In this document: positions 21,222-30,056 of the stretch, one piece after another
Numbering within the stretch: the first letter of the stretch is position 1
Layout: every line of letters begins with the position of its first letter
Source of the DNA: Pantoea conspicua
GTDB taxonomy: Bacteria > Pseudomonadota > Gammaproteobacteria > Enterobacterales > Enterobacteriaceae
Direction: 5' to 3'
Assembly (NCBI RefSeq): GCF_002095315.1
Contig: NZ_MLFN01000024.1
Span: 1 to 54,182, forward strand
DNA length: 54,182 nt
The notes under the pieces: model-generated
The model's input: the letters and a program-made list of their open reading frames with translations, nothing else
What the model was told of the DNA's origin: nothing
Database searches by the model: none
Program-made: the position numbers and the translations under genes

Positions 21222-21929
21222 TTAACGCCGCCGGATCCACGAGTAGCGGGAGTGGTAGCCGCGGGCAAAGTGGGTATTGTGCCGATAGCTCGATCCGCTC
21301 TCCGCCATGCAATAGGTGCAGACGTTAACATTCTCAATCTGCTGCGGTGGCACGCCGGCCTGGAACAGCATCTGCGTCGCCAGCGCTGGCAGGTCAAACC
21401 AGACGCCCTGTTGCCGCGCTGTCGCCTGCGGACGTTGTGCCAGTGGGTTGACCGGCTGATTGCGCTGCCAGCGTAGCCAGCCAGCAAGGGCCGGGCGCTG
21501 CTGCATCTCTGCCAGCTGCGGCTCGCCCAGTTCGTAACAGCAAGGCCCCATCGCCGGACCGATCGCCACCCACAGGTTTTGCGGATCGCTGCCCTGTTGC
21601 TGCAGCGTTTCCACCGCGCGGGTCAGGACGCCCGCCAGCGTACCCTGCAGCCCGGCATGGACTGCTGCCACCACTTTGCGCTGAGCGTCGGCGAACAAAA
21701 CCGGCAAACAGTCAGCGGTGTAGACCGCCACCGGCCGGTTTCCCGTGCTGATAATGCCATCTGATTCGCAGCTTTTAGGCGGCGTATTCTCAACATCAGT
21801 GACCACAATAGCGCTATGACGCTGATGACCATAGGCCGCATCAGCAGGCGGAGTGTCGCCAGCGGCCTGAAAGGCGTAATCGAGCCACGCCAGTGAATCG
21901 AGCAAGGTTGAGCGCGGGGTCACGGCCAT
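21222..21929 (-). CDS. Laccase-domain protein of the YfiH/PgeF family
   Basis: 235-residue DUF152/Cu-oxidase_4 protein. 'TADCLPVLFAD' (conserved Cys), 'AAVHAGLQGTLAGVL' (conserved His) and 'AIGPAMGPCCYE' are the family signatures; the C-terminus 'CTYCMAESGSSYRHN' then 'RYSW' also fits. The usual AGWRG is AGLQG here. Bacterial relatives act on purine nucleosides (adenosine deaminase and phosphorylase activity) and PgeF edits peptidoglycan precursors; E. coli has one copy elsewhere, so this may be a paralogue. Divergent from the e(P4) nucleotidase gene. Confidence 0.85.
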   Translation of the reverse strand: MAVTPRSTLLDSLAWLDYAFQAAGDTPPADAAYGHQRHSAIVVTDVENTPPKSCESDGIISTGNRPVAVYTADCLPVLFADAQRKVVAAVHAGLQGTLAGVLTRAVETLQQQGSDPQNLWVAIGPAMGPCCYELGEPQLAEMQQRPALAGWLRWQRNQPVNPLAQRPQATARQQGVWFDLPALATQMLFQAGVPPQQIENVNVCTYCMAESGSSYRHNTHFARGYHSRYSWIRRR

Positions 21930-22037
21930 AAGAATCTCCTGTCATAACGGCGTGCGTTGAGCTCCCCACAGCTTACGTTAACTGCTACATTTTTGAAGCT
22001 TTCCCACTCAGACCTTTCTCACCTTAAGGATGACATG

Positions 22038-22847
22038 ATGAAAACCTCAGCAACCTTCGCCGCTTCCGCACTGGTCGCGCTGCTGTTAACCGGCTGTGCG
22101 ACCTCGTCGCAGCAATCGGCACAGCAACAACTCGGCCAGCAGTCGGTGCTGGCGGTGAACTGGTTTCAGCAGTCAGGCGAATATCAGGCCCTGACCTGGC
22201 AAGCCTTTAACAGCGCGCGCCTCGCCTTTGACCAGGCACCGTCGCTGACCGGTAAACCTAAAGCGGTGATTGTCGATCTGGATGAAACCATGCTGGACAA
22301 CAGTGCCTACAGCGCCTGGCAGGCGAAGAACGGGCAGCCGTTCAGCAGTAAAAGCTGGTCGGCATGGACCCAGGCGCGTCAGGCCAAAGCGGTGCCGGGT
22401 GCGCTGGAATTTGCGCGTTATGTGACTCAGCATGGCGGCACGCTGTTCTACGTCTCGAACCGCGATCAGCAGGACTACGCCGCCACGGTGGCCAACATGC
22501 AGCAGCTGGGCTTCCCCAATGTCAGTGACAAAACGGTTCGTCTGAATACCGAGAGCTCGAACAAGCAGGCGCGTTTCGATGCCATCAAAAATGAAGGCTA
22601 CAACGTGGTGCTGTACGTCGGCGATAACCTTAATGACTTCGGCGGTTCGACCTGGCATCAGGGCAATCAACAGCGACGTGATTTTGTGAACCTGAACCAC
22701 CAGCAATTCGGCACACAGTTTATCGTGCTGCCCAATCCGCTGTATGGAGACTGGGAGAGTGGGATGGCGGAAAATTACAATAAACTGACGCCACAACAGC
22801 AGCTGTCAGTGCGGGAATCGCGGCTGCAAAGCTGGAACGGTAAATAA
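22038..22847 (+). CDS. 5'-nucleotidase/acid phosphatase lipoprotein, e(P4) family
   Basis: 269-residue HAD class IIIB phosphatase. Lipoprotein signal ends in the lipobox LLTGC (Cys near residue 20), so it should be anchored in the outer membrane. The DLDET motif ('VIVDLDETMLDNSAY') is the DXDXT nucleophile signature and 'VGDNLNDFGG' the distal acidic motif. Haemophilus e(P4) dephosphorylates NMN and nucleotides for NAD and nucleoside uptake. Of two adjacent ATGs the second (22038) is better spaced from AAGGA. Shares a short divergent promoter region with the YfiH-family gene. Confidence 0.9.
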   Translation: MKTSATFAASALVALLLTGCATSSQQSAQQQLGQQSVLAVNWFQQSGEYQALTWQAFNSARLAFDQAPSLTGKPKAVIVDLDETMLDNSAYSAWQAKNGQPFSSKSWSAWTQARQAKAVPGALEFARYVTQHGGTLFYVSNRDQQDYAATVANMQQLGFPNVSDKTVRLNTESSNKQARFDAIKNEGYNVVLYVGDNLNDFGGSTWHQGNQQRRDFVNLNHQQFGTQFIVLPNPLYGDWESGMAENYNKLTPQQQLSVRESRLQSWNGK

Positions 22848-22860
22848 TTCGTCAAGAAAA

Positions 22861-22883
22861 AGAGCCTGACCTGTCCAGGCTCT
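22861..22883 (+). terminator. Hairpin after the e(P4) gene
   Basis: 8-bp stem AGAGCCTG/CAGGCTCT (22861-22868, 22876-22883) starting 13 bp past the stop; weak T content after it. Confidence 0.6.
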
Positions 22884-23430
22884 GTTAACAAACGGCCCTG
22901 ATTTACTTTCCTGCGTCACTATTTTGCTGCAAATCAAATAAATCATCTCTCGCTTCATTCTTATATGAAATAAAGCGGATTTCACTGCCTGTCTGACGTT
23001 AAGGCGGTGAATCATGCTAATGATTAATTTTTATAATTAAGAGTAATCCTGGTATTTAATGGGGCGGTTGGTATGGCAGACAATAACCCCGTTAATATTA
23101 ATTGTATTTATTTGTCAGCGCTAACTTTAGTTAATTATATTTTTTATTTTAAATTAATGATTTTAAATAATTAATATAAAAAAATCATCCATTATGCCTC
23201 ACCCGTCGTGCTGAATGAAATTTACGCATCATTGACCGGAGTTGACGTATAACTGACAAAAAGCGAGGCGTAAGCGTGCAGGGAAATAAGTGGCGTGCAA
23301 TAGAAATGATTAACGTCTATAACCTTTTTCTGTGACTGGGTTCTTATTTCACTGACGGCTCCCACATTATTTGCGAGCCGATACACTTCGTAGTTAACCA
23401 GGAAGCGCCATTCCCGGTAGTAGAGAGAAG
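22884..23430. other. AT-rich intergenic region upstream of the carbonic anhydrase gene
   Basis: About 550 bp without a convincing gene. From about 23020 to 23200 it is extremely A/T-rich with many TTAATTA-like runs, in contrast to the GC-rich flanks. This resembles an H-NS-type silencing or UP-element region controlling the downstream operon; that is inference. Confidence 0.5.
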
Positions 23431-24066
23431 ATGATTGTGACGACACTTAAACCCTTATTAGCGAAAAATCGCAGTTGGGCATTACAGCGCCGCCAGCGTA
23501 ATCCGGATTATTTTAAAAAATTCCTCCATCAGCAAAAGCCCCATTCGTTATGGATTGGCTGCTCGGACAGCCGTGTTCCGGCAGAGGTATTAACCGGGTC
23601 CCACCCTGGCGAACTTTTTGTTCATCGCAATATTGCCAATATGGTGGTTGAAGACGACGACAATTTGCTGAGCGTGCTGCAATACGCGCTCTTTTTTCTC
23701 GGCGTGAAACGGATCGTATTAAGCGGGCACTACGGCTGTGGTGGCGTAGAAGCAGCGCTCAATCTGCCTGGCAGCGTGCTGGAGCATCAGGACTCAGCAC
23801 TGGCGCGACGCATTAGCGCACTGCGTCACGATATTGAAGCCGGCCTGGCTGAACAACCCGCAGCCGCAGAGGCGCAGAGCGAACTGCTCGACCGCCTGGT
23901 TGAAGCCAACGTGAAGGCGCAATTCGCCAGACTGGTGCAAACCCAACCGGTACGGCAAATCTGGCAATCGGGCCAGGAACTGGAGGTGTTTGGTTGCGTT
24001 TATGACCTGCGCTCCGGTCATCTCAAAGAGTTGATTCAGCAATCTGCAGAGGAGCCTTCACCATGA
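23431..24066 (+). CDS. Beta-class carbonic anhydrase
   Basis: 211-residue beta-carbonic anhydrase interconverting CO2 and bicarbonate. Zinc ligands are seen at Cys44 and Asp46 ('GCSDSRVPAE') and His100 and Cys103 ('SGHYGCGGV'). The stop overlaps the start of the SulP transporter gene by four bases (ATGA), so the two are translationally coupled and probably supply bicarbonate together. Close to E. coli Can/CynT, but the operon differs from both, so no symbol is given. Confidence 0.93.
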   Translation: MIVTTLKPLLAKNRSWALQRRQRNPDYFKKFLHQQKPHSLWIGCSDSRVPAEVLTGSHPGELFVHRNIANMVVEDDDNLLSVLQYALFFLGVKRIVLSGHYGCGGVEAALNLPGSVLEHQDSALARRISALRHDIEAGLAEQPAAAEAQSELLDRLVEANVKAQFARLVQTQPVRQIWQSGQELEVFGCVYDLRSGHLKELIQQSAEEPSP

Positions 24067-25538
24067 ATCTCGATACCCTACGCCGCGACATACCTGCGGG
24101 TCTGGTGGTTTTCCTGGTCGCGTTGCCGCTCTGTCTTGGCATTGCGCAAGCCAGCGGATTACCGCCGTTTGCCGGTCTGCTGACCGGTGTGATTGGTGGC
24201 CTGGTCGTCACCTCCCTGAGTCCGTCTCGCTTTGCCGTCAGCGGCCCGGCGGCCGGTCTGGTGACGATTGTGGTGGCTTCAATGGCCTCGCTCGGGAGCT
24301 TCTCCGCCTTTCTCACCGCGCTGATTATCGCCGGTGCCTTGCAGTGCCTGTTTGGCCTGCTGCGCGCCGGGCGATTTATCTCGCTGGTGCCGGGCAGCGT
24401 CATTAAAGGCATGCTGGCGGCGATTGGCCTGCTGCTGATCATGCAGCAGATCCCGGTTGCACTGGGGGCGGCAGGGGACGCCGAACTGATTTCGCTGGTC
24501 ACGGGCGAGATGACCTTCTCGCTACCGGCGATACTGGTGGCGGGCGTCGGGTTAGCCATCCTGTGCTTATGGACGACGGCACCCGTCAAACGCATCAAGG
24601 CTCTGGCATGGATCCCGGGACCGCTGATCGCCGTGCTGATTGGCTGTCTGGCCACGGTGATGGGTGGACGCCTGTTCCCGGAGATGACGAGCGGCCTGGC
24701 GCGCATCTCACTGCCAGCGTTTGACAGCGTTTCTGCGCTGGTGGCAGAACTGGAAACGCCAGACTGGATGGCGTGGCAGAACCCACAGGTATGGGTGGTA
24801 GCGCTGACCCTGGCACTGGTGGCCAGCCTGGAGACGTTGCTGAGCCAGGAGGCGCTGAAAAAGCTGCGTCCGCAGACGCCAGCGCCTTCGCCGAACAAAG
24901 AGATGTTTGCCCAGGGGATCGGTAACCTGGCCGCCGGCTTTCTGGGCGCAATGCCGATTACCGCGGTAATCGTTCGCAGCTCCGTAAACGTCAGCGCCGG
25001 TGCGCAAACCAAACTATCGATATTCATCCACGGTGTACTGCTGCTGATTTGCGGTATGTGGTTTAGCGAGATGCTGAATGCCATCCCACTGGCCAGTCTG
25101 GCGGCGGTGCTGCTCTATACCGGCTACAAGCTGGCGACGCCGCGGCTGTTTGTGGAACAGTTCCGCATGGGCGCGCAGCAGTACGTGCCGTTCCTCGCCA
25201 CCATCGTCGGGATTATTACGCTGGGTATGCTGGTGGGGATTGGTATCGGGATCGCGACCCAGATCCTCTACAGCATCTATAAAAGTCATCGCAACGCGCT
25301 GCAGCTCACCCGCTACGACGACCATTACGTGCTGCGCTTTCAGCAGAACCTGACCTTTATGCACAACCCGAAGCTGCAGGGGTTGCTGGACGAGATCCCG
25401 GAGAACAGCGTGGTGATTGTGGATAACGATAATGCTGAATATATCGATCCCGATGTTAAAGCAGTACTGAAGGATTTCGGCGATAATGCCGATAAACGGG
25501 GTATTCGCCTCAGTCAGTGGCCGGTTGCGGTAAAATAG
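24063..25538 (+). CDS. SulP family anion (probable bicarbonate/sulfate) transporter
   Basis: 491-residue SLC26/SulP permease: N-terminal 'DIPAGLVVFLVALPLCLGIA' and 'SRFAVSGPAAGLVTIV' (anion-binding helices), 'ITAVIVRSSVNVSAGAQTK' and a short degenerate STAS-like tail (from about residue 420). The proton-coupled SulP proteins linked to carbonic anhydrase genes are thought to move bicarbonate; the overlap with the upstream anhydrase gene supports that over sulfate. Followed by a strong terminator. Confidence 0.9.
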   Translation: MNLDTLRRDIPAGLVVFLVALPLCLGIAQASGLPPFAGLLTGVIGGLVVTSLSPSRFAVSGPAAGLVTIVVASMASLGSFSAFLTALIIAGALQCLFGLLRAGRFISLVPGSVIKGMLAAIGLLLIMQQIPVALGAAGDAELISLVTGEMTFSLPAILVAGVGLAILCLWTTAPVKRIKALAWIPGPLIAVLIGCLATVMGGRLFPEMTSGLARISLPAFDSVSALVAELETPDWMAWQNPQVWVVALTLALVASLETLLSQEALKKLRPQTPAPSPNKEMFAQGIGNLAAGFLGAMPITAVIVRSSVNVSAGAQTKLSIFIHGVLLLICGMWFSEMLNAIPLASLAAVLLYTGYKLATPRLFVEQFRMGAQQYVPFLATIVGIITLGMLVGIGIGIATQILYSIYKSHRNALQLTRYDDHYVLRFQQNLTFMHNPKLQGLLDEIPENSVVIVDNDNAEYIDPDVKAVLKDFGDNADKRGIRLSQWPVAVK

Positions 25539-25577
25539 CGCTAAGCGCAGCGGTAAAATCGTCAGAACGGCAAAAAT

Positions 25578-25604
25578 CGGATATCTCGGATATCCGGTTT
25601 TTTT
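25578..25604 (+). terminator. Terminator of the carbonic anhydrase-SulP operon
   Basis: Perfect 8-bp stem CGGATATC/GATATCCG (25578-25585, 25589-25596), 3-nt loop, followed by GTTTTTTTATTT and preceded by an A run, so it may work in both directions. Confidence 0.88.
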
Positions 25605-25814
25605 ATTTACGGGGCATAATTGGCCCCATTTCCGCTGCCGCCTGACGTGATTCCCCTGTAAGGGGGCATGTTGCCTCAGTTTTCAACGTTAGCCCGTGAA
25701 GAGTGGTTTTATCGCAGGATGACTTTGGTGGCGCCCAGGATTAAATCATTCTGACGCCACGCCCGTTTCAGGCTGGCGTGGACAGCCCGTCTCTCTGCGA
25801 CAAGGTCCGGATGT

Positions 25815-27236
25815 ATGCGCGTTAAGCTGTTTGAAGAGCACAACGTTAAAAAAAATGCACTCTCGCTATTTTTAATCACCCTGCTGTTTAGCTTTATCGG
25901 CGGACACCTGCGCATTCCGCAGGAGCTGTCGCTGTTCTGGCCGGTCAATGCAATTGTCGCGGGGGTGATTGTCCGGAATCCCTTTCTGCATCAGGCTCGT
26001 TATTACGTCACCTGCTTCACAGCGATGGTGTTCAACGACACGGTTTTTTCCGGCTGGACGCTGGCGGCCCTGACTCTCAATGTTGCCAACCTGCTGTTTA
26101 TCCTGGTCGCGGTCTCGCTGCTGGTGAAACATCTCCAGCATGACTCGGGCAGTGAACGTATCACCAGCGTATTACGTATTTTCCCGGCCTGCCTGCTGGC
26201 GGCGCTGGTGTGTGCTGCCTGGGGCGCGCTGGCGCAGCAGGCCAGGTTTGATGCCGCGCTGGCGACGGCCTGGGGCGACTGGTTTAGTGAGCAATTCTCC
26301 ACCGGGCTGATGCTGTTGCCGTTTCTGCTGACGCGTGACTGGCGAACCCTGTCGCTGCGCCAGTTACTGCATATGCGCAAGCTTTCACCGGTGATCGCGG
26401 TGGTCTTTTCACTGATGGTCGGCGCGATGATGGGCGGGGCGGGCAGCCTGACATTCCCGGTCCCGGCGCTGATCTGGTGCGCTATCGTCTTGCCGATGAC
26501 GCTCACCAGCCTGGTGATTTTACTGACCGGCATTACCGAAATCATTCTGGTGTCGCATGGCGTGATGAACATTCAGGGCAATGATAATCTGCTGCCGATC
26601 AGCCATCTGACTTCAGCACGGCTGGGCGTGGCGACGATTGCCATCAGTCCACTGATTGTGGCGGCCAGCATGGATGCCATTCGTCAGCTTAATCAGCGTC
26701 TGGCGCTGCGGGCCAATTACGATTTCCTGACCCAGCTGTTGTCGCGGTCCGGCCTGTATGAAAGCCTGCGTACTGAACCTTTCAGTTCGTCGCGTAAAGC
26801 CGGGGTGATCCTGCTGGATGTCGACTATTTCAAATCCATAAATGACAACTTCGGCCATGATGCCGGTGACAGCGTGCTGGAAGAGATCGCCCGGCGTATG
26901 CAGCGGGTGGTAGGTAAAAAAGGGCGCATCTGCCGTTTTGGTGGTGAAGAGTTTGTGGTGGTGTTGTTCGATCAGGACCCGGAAGCGCTCTATTTTCTCG
27001 CCGAGCTGATTCGTCAGACCATGGCGAAAGAGAAATTCTGGCTGCAGGGCAGTACGGTCACGGTGACGGTCAGCTTAGGACTGGCGCATGGCAGCGCCGG
27101 TAACGCGGGCGACTGGCCGAGGGTGATTAACCGGTTAATTTCGGCGGCCGACAAGAACCTCTATCTGTCGAAACGTAATGGCCGCAATCAGACCTCGCCG
27201 GTTAACCACCGCGCCATCACCAGCGACGTGGCCTGA
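25815..27236 (+). CDS. MASE1-GGDEF diguanylate cyclase
   Basis: 473-residue membrane protein. The first about 290 residues form a MASE1-type sensory domain with eight or so membrane helices ('GGHLRIPQELSLFWPVNAIV'); the C-terminal part is a GGDEF domain with the active-site motif RFGGEEF at residues 374-380 and 'GVILLDVDYFKSINDNFGHD'. It should make cyclic-di-GMP. No EAL domain. The stop codon lies inside a perfect hairpin shared with convergent ddlA. Confidence 0.92.
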   Translation: MRVKLFEEHNVKKNALSLFLITLLFSFIGGHLRIPQELSLFWPVNAIVAGVIVRNPFLHQARYYVTCFTAMVFNDTVFSGWTLAALTLNVANLLFILVAVSLLVKHLQHDSGSERITSVLRIFPACLLAALVCAAWGALAQQARFDAALATAWGDWFSEQFSTGLMLLPFLLTRDWRTLSLRQLLHMRKLSPVIAVVFSLMVGAMMGGAGSLTFPVPALIWCAIVLPMTLTSLVILLTGITEIILVSHGVMNIQGNDNLLPISHLTSARLGVATIAISPLIVAASMDAIRQLNQRLALRANYDFLTQLLSRSGLYESLRTEPFSSSRKAGVILLDVDYFKSINDNFGHDAGDSVLEEIARRMQRVVGKKGRICRFGGEEFVVVLFDQDPEALYFLAELIRQTMAKEKFWLQGSTVTVTVSLGLAHGSAGNAGDWPRVINRLISAADKNLYLSKRNGRNQTSPVNHRAITSDVA

Positions 27237-27249
27237 AACCACGTCGCTG
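27221..27249. terminator. Bidirectional hairpin between the GGDEF gene and ddlA
   Basis: Perfect 11-bp inverted repeat (27221-27231 / 27239-27249) with a 7-nt loop that contains the TGA of the cyclase gene. No T-run; acts as the boundary between two convergent genes. Confidence 0.65.
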
Positions 27250-27256
27250 AGGGCGA

Positions 27257-28354
27257 TTAGCTGACGCTGCTTTTCAGGCTGCTGGCCTGCTGGTGGCGTT
27301 CCATTGCCAGCTCAATCAGACGGGTGATCAGATCCTGATAACTGAGTCCGGCTGCCTGCCACAGTTTGGGATACATGCTGATGTTGGTGAAGCCCGGCAG
27401 CGTATTGATTTCATTAACGATGATCTCACCCTCATCGGTCAAAAACACATCGACCCGCGCCATGCCGAAACACTCCAGCGCCGTAAACGCCTTAATGGCA
27501 ACCTCCCGGATCGCTTCGCTGGACGCAGCAGAAATCGCCGCGGGCACCACCGTCTGCGCGCCGCTTTCAGAGATATATTTGGTGTCATACGAGTAGAACG
27601 CGTCATGCACCACGACCTCACCGCAGGGACTGGCTTCCGGAGTATCATTGCCCAGCACCGCACACTCAATTTCGCGGCCTTTAATGCCTGTTTCGATCAG
27701 GACTTTACGGTCAAAGGTAAAGGCCAGATCCAGCGCCGCCTCAAAGGCGTCCGCACTGTCGACTTTACTGACGCCAACGGATGAGCCCTGATTAGCCGGT
27801 TTGATGAACAATGGCAGGCCAAGGCGATCAATCACCGCCTCAGCATCCAGCGTGGCGCGCTGCGCCCGGGTAACGCTCAGCCACGGCGCGACATTCAGAC
27901 CGGCATCACGTAACAGGCGCTTGGTAAAGTCTTTGTCCATGCTGACCGCAGAACCCAGCACGTCAGAACCGACAAATGGCAGTGAGGCCATGCGCAGTAA
28001 ACCCTGCAGTGAACCGTCTTCTCCCAGCGTGCCGTGTACGATTGGGAAAATCACATCGATCTGCGACAGCGGATGCGCATCATGACGGGTAATCAGCGGT
28101 TGCTGCTGGTTGCCGGGCACCAGTGCGATATCTTCAGCCGCGCGATTCAGGGCAATCAGGGCCGGATTTTCAGCGTTAAGTAAGAAGTTGGAGGCATCGT
28201 TCAGACGCCAGTGTCCCTGCTTATCAATCCCCAGTAACACCACCTCAAACCTGGTTTTGTCGATCGCATCAAGAATATTTTTGGCTGACTGCAACGACAC
28301 TTCATGCTCAGCCGATTTGCCGCCAAATACGATCCCTACCCGCAACTTTGTCAT
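27257..28354 (-). CDS. ddlA: D-alanine--D-alanine ligase A
   Basis: 365-residue ATP-grasp ligase making the D-Ala-D-Ala dipeptide for peptidoglycan. '[21 protein letters not shown]', '[17 protein letters not shown]', '[14 protein letters not shown]' (ATP loop) and '[19 protein letters not shown]' are nearly identical to E. coli DdlA. ATG at 28354 chosen; an upstream TTG at 28357 is less likely. Marks the last clearly core gene before the accessory region. Confidence 0.96.
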   Translation of the reverse strand: MTKLRVGIVFGGKSAEHEVSLQSAKNILDAIDKTRFEVVLLGIDKQGHWRLNDASNFLLNAENPALIALNRAAEDIALVPGNQQQPLITRHDAHPLSQIDVIFPIVHGTLGEDGSLQGLLRMASLPFVGSDVLGSAVSMDKDFTKRLLRDAGLNVAPWLSVTRAQRATLDAEAVIDRLGLPLFIKPANQGSSVGVSKVDSADAFEAALDLAFTFDRKVLIETGIKGREIECAVLGNDTPEASPCGEVVVHDAFYSYDTKYISESGAQTVVPAAISAASSEAIREVAIKAFTALECFGMARVDVFLTDEGEIIVNEINTLPGFTNISMYPKLWQAAGLSYQDLITRLIELAMERHQQASSLKSSVS

Positions 28355-28649
28355 CAATTTCTGCCTGCTGAAAAATCAAAACCACAAGATAACATGCAGC
28401 TCTCAAATGAAAACAGGGTGGGGCGGCAGAATGTTGGGTGTGAGTTGCCCGGAGAGGACAAGCGGCGGCTGACAACTATCGTAATCGGGAAGACATCGTT
28501 CTGATGAAAATGCAGCTTTTGCGATTTGATTAAGAAAGATGTCTGTTTTTGCATTTATGTCATGCCTGCTTGATTGAGGTCACTATTCGTTCAGGTTAAA
28601 CCTTTATGGTTCAAATCATGTTCCTCAGTCAGGATGACAGGAGTTTGAC

Positions 28650-29042
28650 ATGGCAGTTATTCCACTCATGCCCGGTGAGGGCTTTGCTCTTCTTGCCAGA
28701 AACATCGCAGAGGCTCGTCGCGTTGGTATGCCGCGAAACATGGCGACGCCTCCGGTTTATTTGTGGTTTTATCTCAAGGTTCGAAATCATGGCCCCTGGG
28801 ATTACAAACAAATGAATCCTGTCTGGGCAAATTTTGGTAACTTCAATTATGGCGCAACGGGAACGGCTGCCGGTATTCCTGCCAATGTTTTATACAGAGG
28901 CGGGGGATTCGCACAGAATCGGGCTAAAACGTCAAAAAAAGAGTGGGGGCATTGGTATGAACAAATACCCTATGGTGATGATCCTAGAGACCAGTATTGG
29001 ATCAAACAGGGAATAGATTATGCCAATCAGCACGGCTATTAG
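28650..29042 (+). CDS. Probable polymorphic toxin type 44-like effector
   Basis: 130-residue protein without signal peptide or membrane segment. The block 'WANFGNFNYGATGTAAGIP' followed by 'YGDDPRDQYWIKQGI' resembles the Ntox44 (bacterial toxin 44) domain of secreted polymorphic toxins; I recognise the pattern but could not align it. CAGGAG lies 5-9 nt before the ATG. Its last 23 nt overlap the next gene, a small membrane protein that fits an immunity protein, and an hcp gene converges on the pair. Role as a type VI cargo is inferred. Enzymatic activity is unknown. Confidence 0.65.
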   Translation: MAVIPLMPGEGFALLARNIAEARRVGMPRNMATPPVYLWFYLKVRNHGPWDYKQMNPVWANFGNFNYGATGTAAGIPANVLYRGGGFAQNRAKTSKKEWGHWYEQIPYGDDPRDQYWIKQGIDYANQHGY

Positions 29043-29457
29043 GTCACTTCATTGGGCGGTAACGATCATATTAGCTTTGACTGTCGCAGTGATGGGTTAT
29101 GTCTGGTATCTGAATTCTCGTCCGCCAGATGACGAACTCATCAGTAAGCGGCAGTTATCACAGGACGTCTGGCTCTATGTCACCCGATATAAAAATTCGA
29201 GTGCTACTGATAGCAACGTTTATCGCTATTATTTGAATCGTCATATTGAGCATCCTATGCCCATTATTCAGCAATCAGCGCCGGTATTGACTGCGGATGT
29301 CGGGGATGCAGCGGTAAAGGCGATTGGCGATCACGTGATGATCAGTGTAACAGGCAAGGTTTTTAACTATTCCAGTTCCGCATTTTACTATGACGGCTCT
29401 ACCGTTGTAATGCCACGTATTGATTTAAACGCAACTGCCAGCAATCCATGGAAATGA
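29020..29457 (+). CDS. Membrane-anchored putative immunity protein
   Basis: 145-residue protein with one N-terminal membrane helix (about residues 11-31, 'WAVTIILALTVAVMGYVWYL') and a polar domain that would face the periplasm. It overlaps the toxin-like gene by 23 nt in a different frame, the usual layout of effector-immunity pairs. Sequence family not recognised. A periplasmic immunity domain would imply that the toxin arrives in the periplasm. Confidence 0.6.
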   Translation: MPISTAIRSLHWAVTIILALTVAVMGYVWYLNSRPPDDELISKRQLSQDVWLYVTRYKNSSATDSNVYRYYLNRHIEHPMPIIQQSAPVLTADVGDAAVKAIGDHVMISVTGKVFNYSSSAFYYDGSTVVMPRIDLNATASNPWK

Positions 29458-29458
29458 A

Positions 29459-29482
29459 AACCGGGCTATTCATTGCCCGGTT
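29459..29482. terminator. Hairpin between the immunity gene and convergent hcp-1
   Basis: 8-bp stem AACCGGGC/GCCCGGTT (29459-29466, 29475-29482) with an 8-nt loop in the 31-bp gap between convergent genes. Confidence 0.65.
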
Positions 29483-29488
29483 GGTTCG

Positions 29489-29970
29489 TTATCTTTCGTT
29501 CCAGCAGTCAGAATGCTGAACGTTACCATCACAGTATTTCCAGGTTATTTTTTCATAAAGCAGAGAAACAGACTCAAGATGATTAATTTTTTCCACACCG
29601 GCCATCTTTATATTCGGCATTCCGGGGTTTACTGAAACGATCTTTACGCCTTCCAGTAACATATTGAAGTATTCAATTTCCTGCCCGGCATCACTGATTT
29701 TATACCACTTAAACTCAGCTGATTGCAGCGTCTGGCCTGATGTCACGGCTTTGTATAAGTAAGGGCTTGCTGAATCAAACTCCTTTTCCAGCGTAACAGG
29801 AGCATGAGTACGTATGCCTGTTATTCTGCCCGTCTGATAGTCAACCGGTAATGACACACCATGAGAAAAGCCAATTATTTCAATACTGTTTTCTCGATTT
29901 TCTATATCGACGCTGCCTTTAATAAGTGCGCCACCATCATCTTTCAACCAGAGGTAAGCTGGGATGGCAT
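29489..29970 (-). pseudogene. Hcp family type VI secretion tube protein (hcp-1), frameshift at codon 2
   Basis: Hcp1-family protein: 'FDSASPYLYKAVTSGQTL' and 'AEFKWYKISDAGQEIEYF' are typical. The open frame runs from 29947, but an ATG at 29968-29970 with a perfect AAGGAG is out of frame by one base. Restoring one G at the second codon gives MAIPAYLWLKDDGG, the normal Hcp start, for a 160-residue protein. No other type VI structural genes occur nearby, so this is an orphan hcp, probably a carrier for the adjacent toxin-like protein. A hexanucleotide repeat lies 51 bp upstream. Confidence 0.85.
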
Positions 29971-30020
29971 AAGTAACTCCTTTTAGATTAATCCATATAA
30001 AAATTCATGCAATCCATGTT

Positions 30021-30056
30021 AAGTATAAGTATAAGTATAAGTATAAGTATAAGGAT
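30021..30056. repeat. Hexanucleotide tandem repeat upstream of hcp-1
   Basis: Five exact copies of AAGTAT (30021-30050) plus one copy with a single change (AAGGAT, 30051-30056). Read on the hcp strand each unit supplies TATACT, close to a -10 hexamer. Copy-number change here could alter promoter spacing. Confidence 0.85.

Noticed and set aside
23222..23446. Minus-strand 74-codon frame upstream of the carbonic anhydrase gene.
   Set aside because: It overlaps the promoter and start of that gene, has no recognisable domain and no good ribosome site.
30021..30056. CRISPR-like array.
   Set aside because: The units are 6 bp with no spacers; it is a simple sequence repeat.
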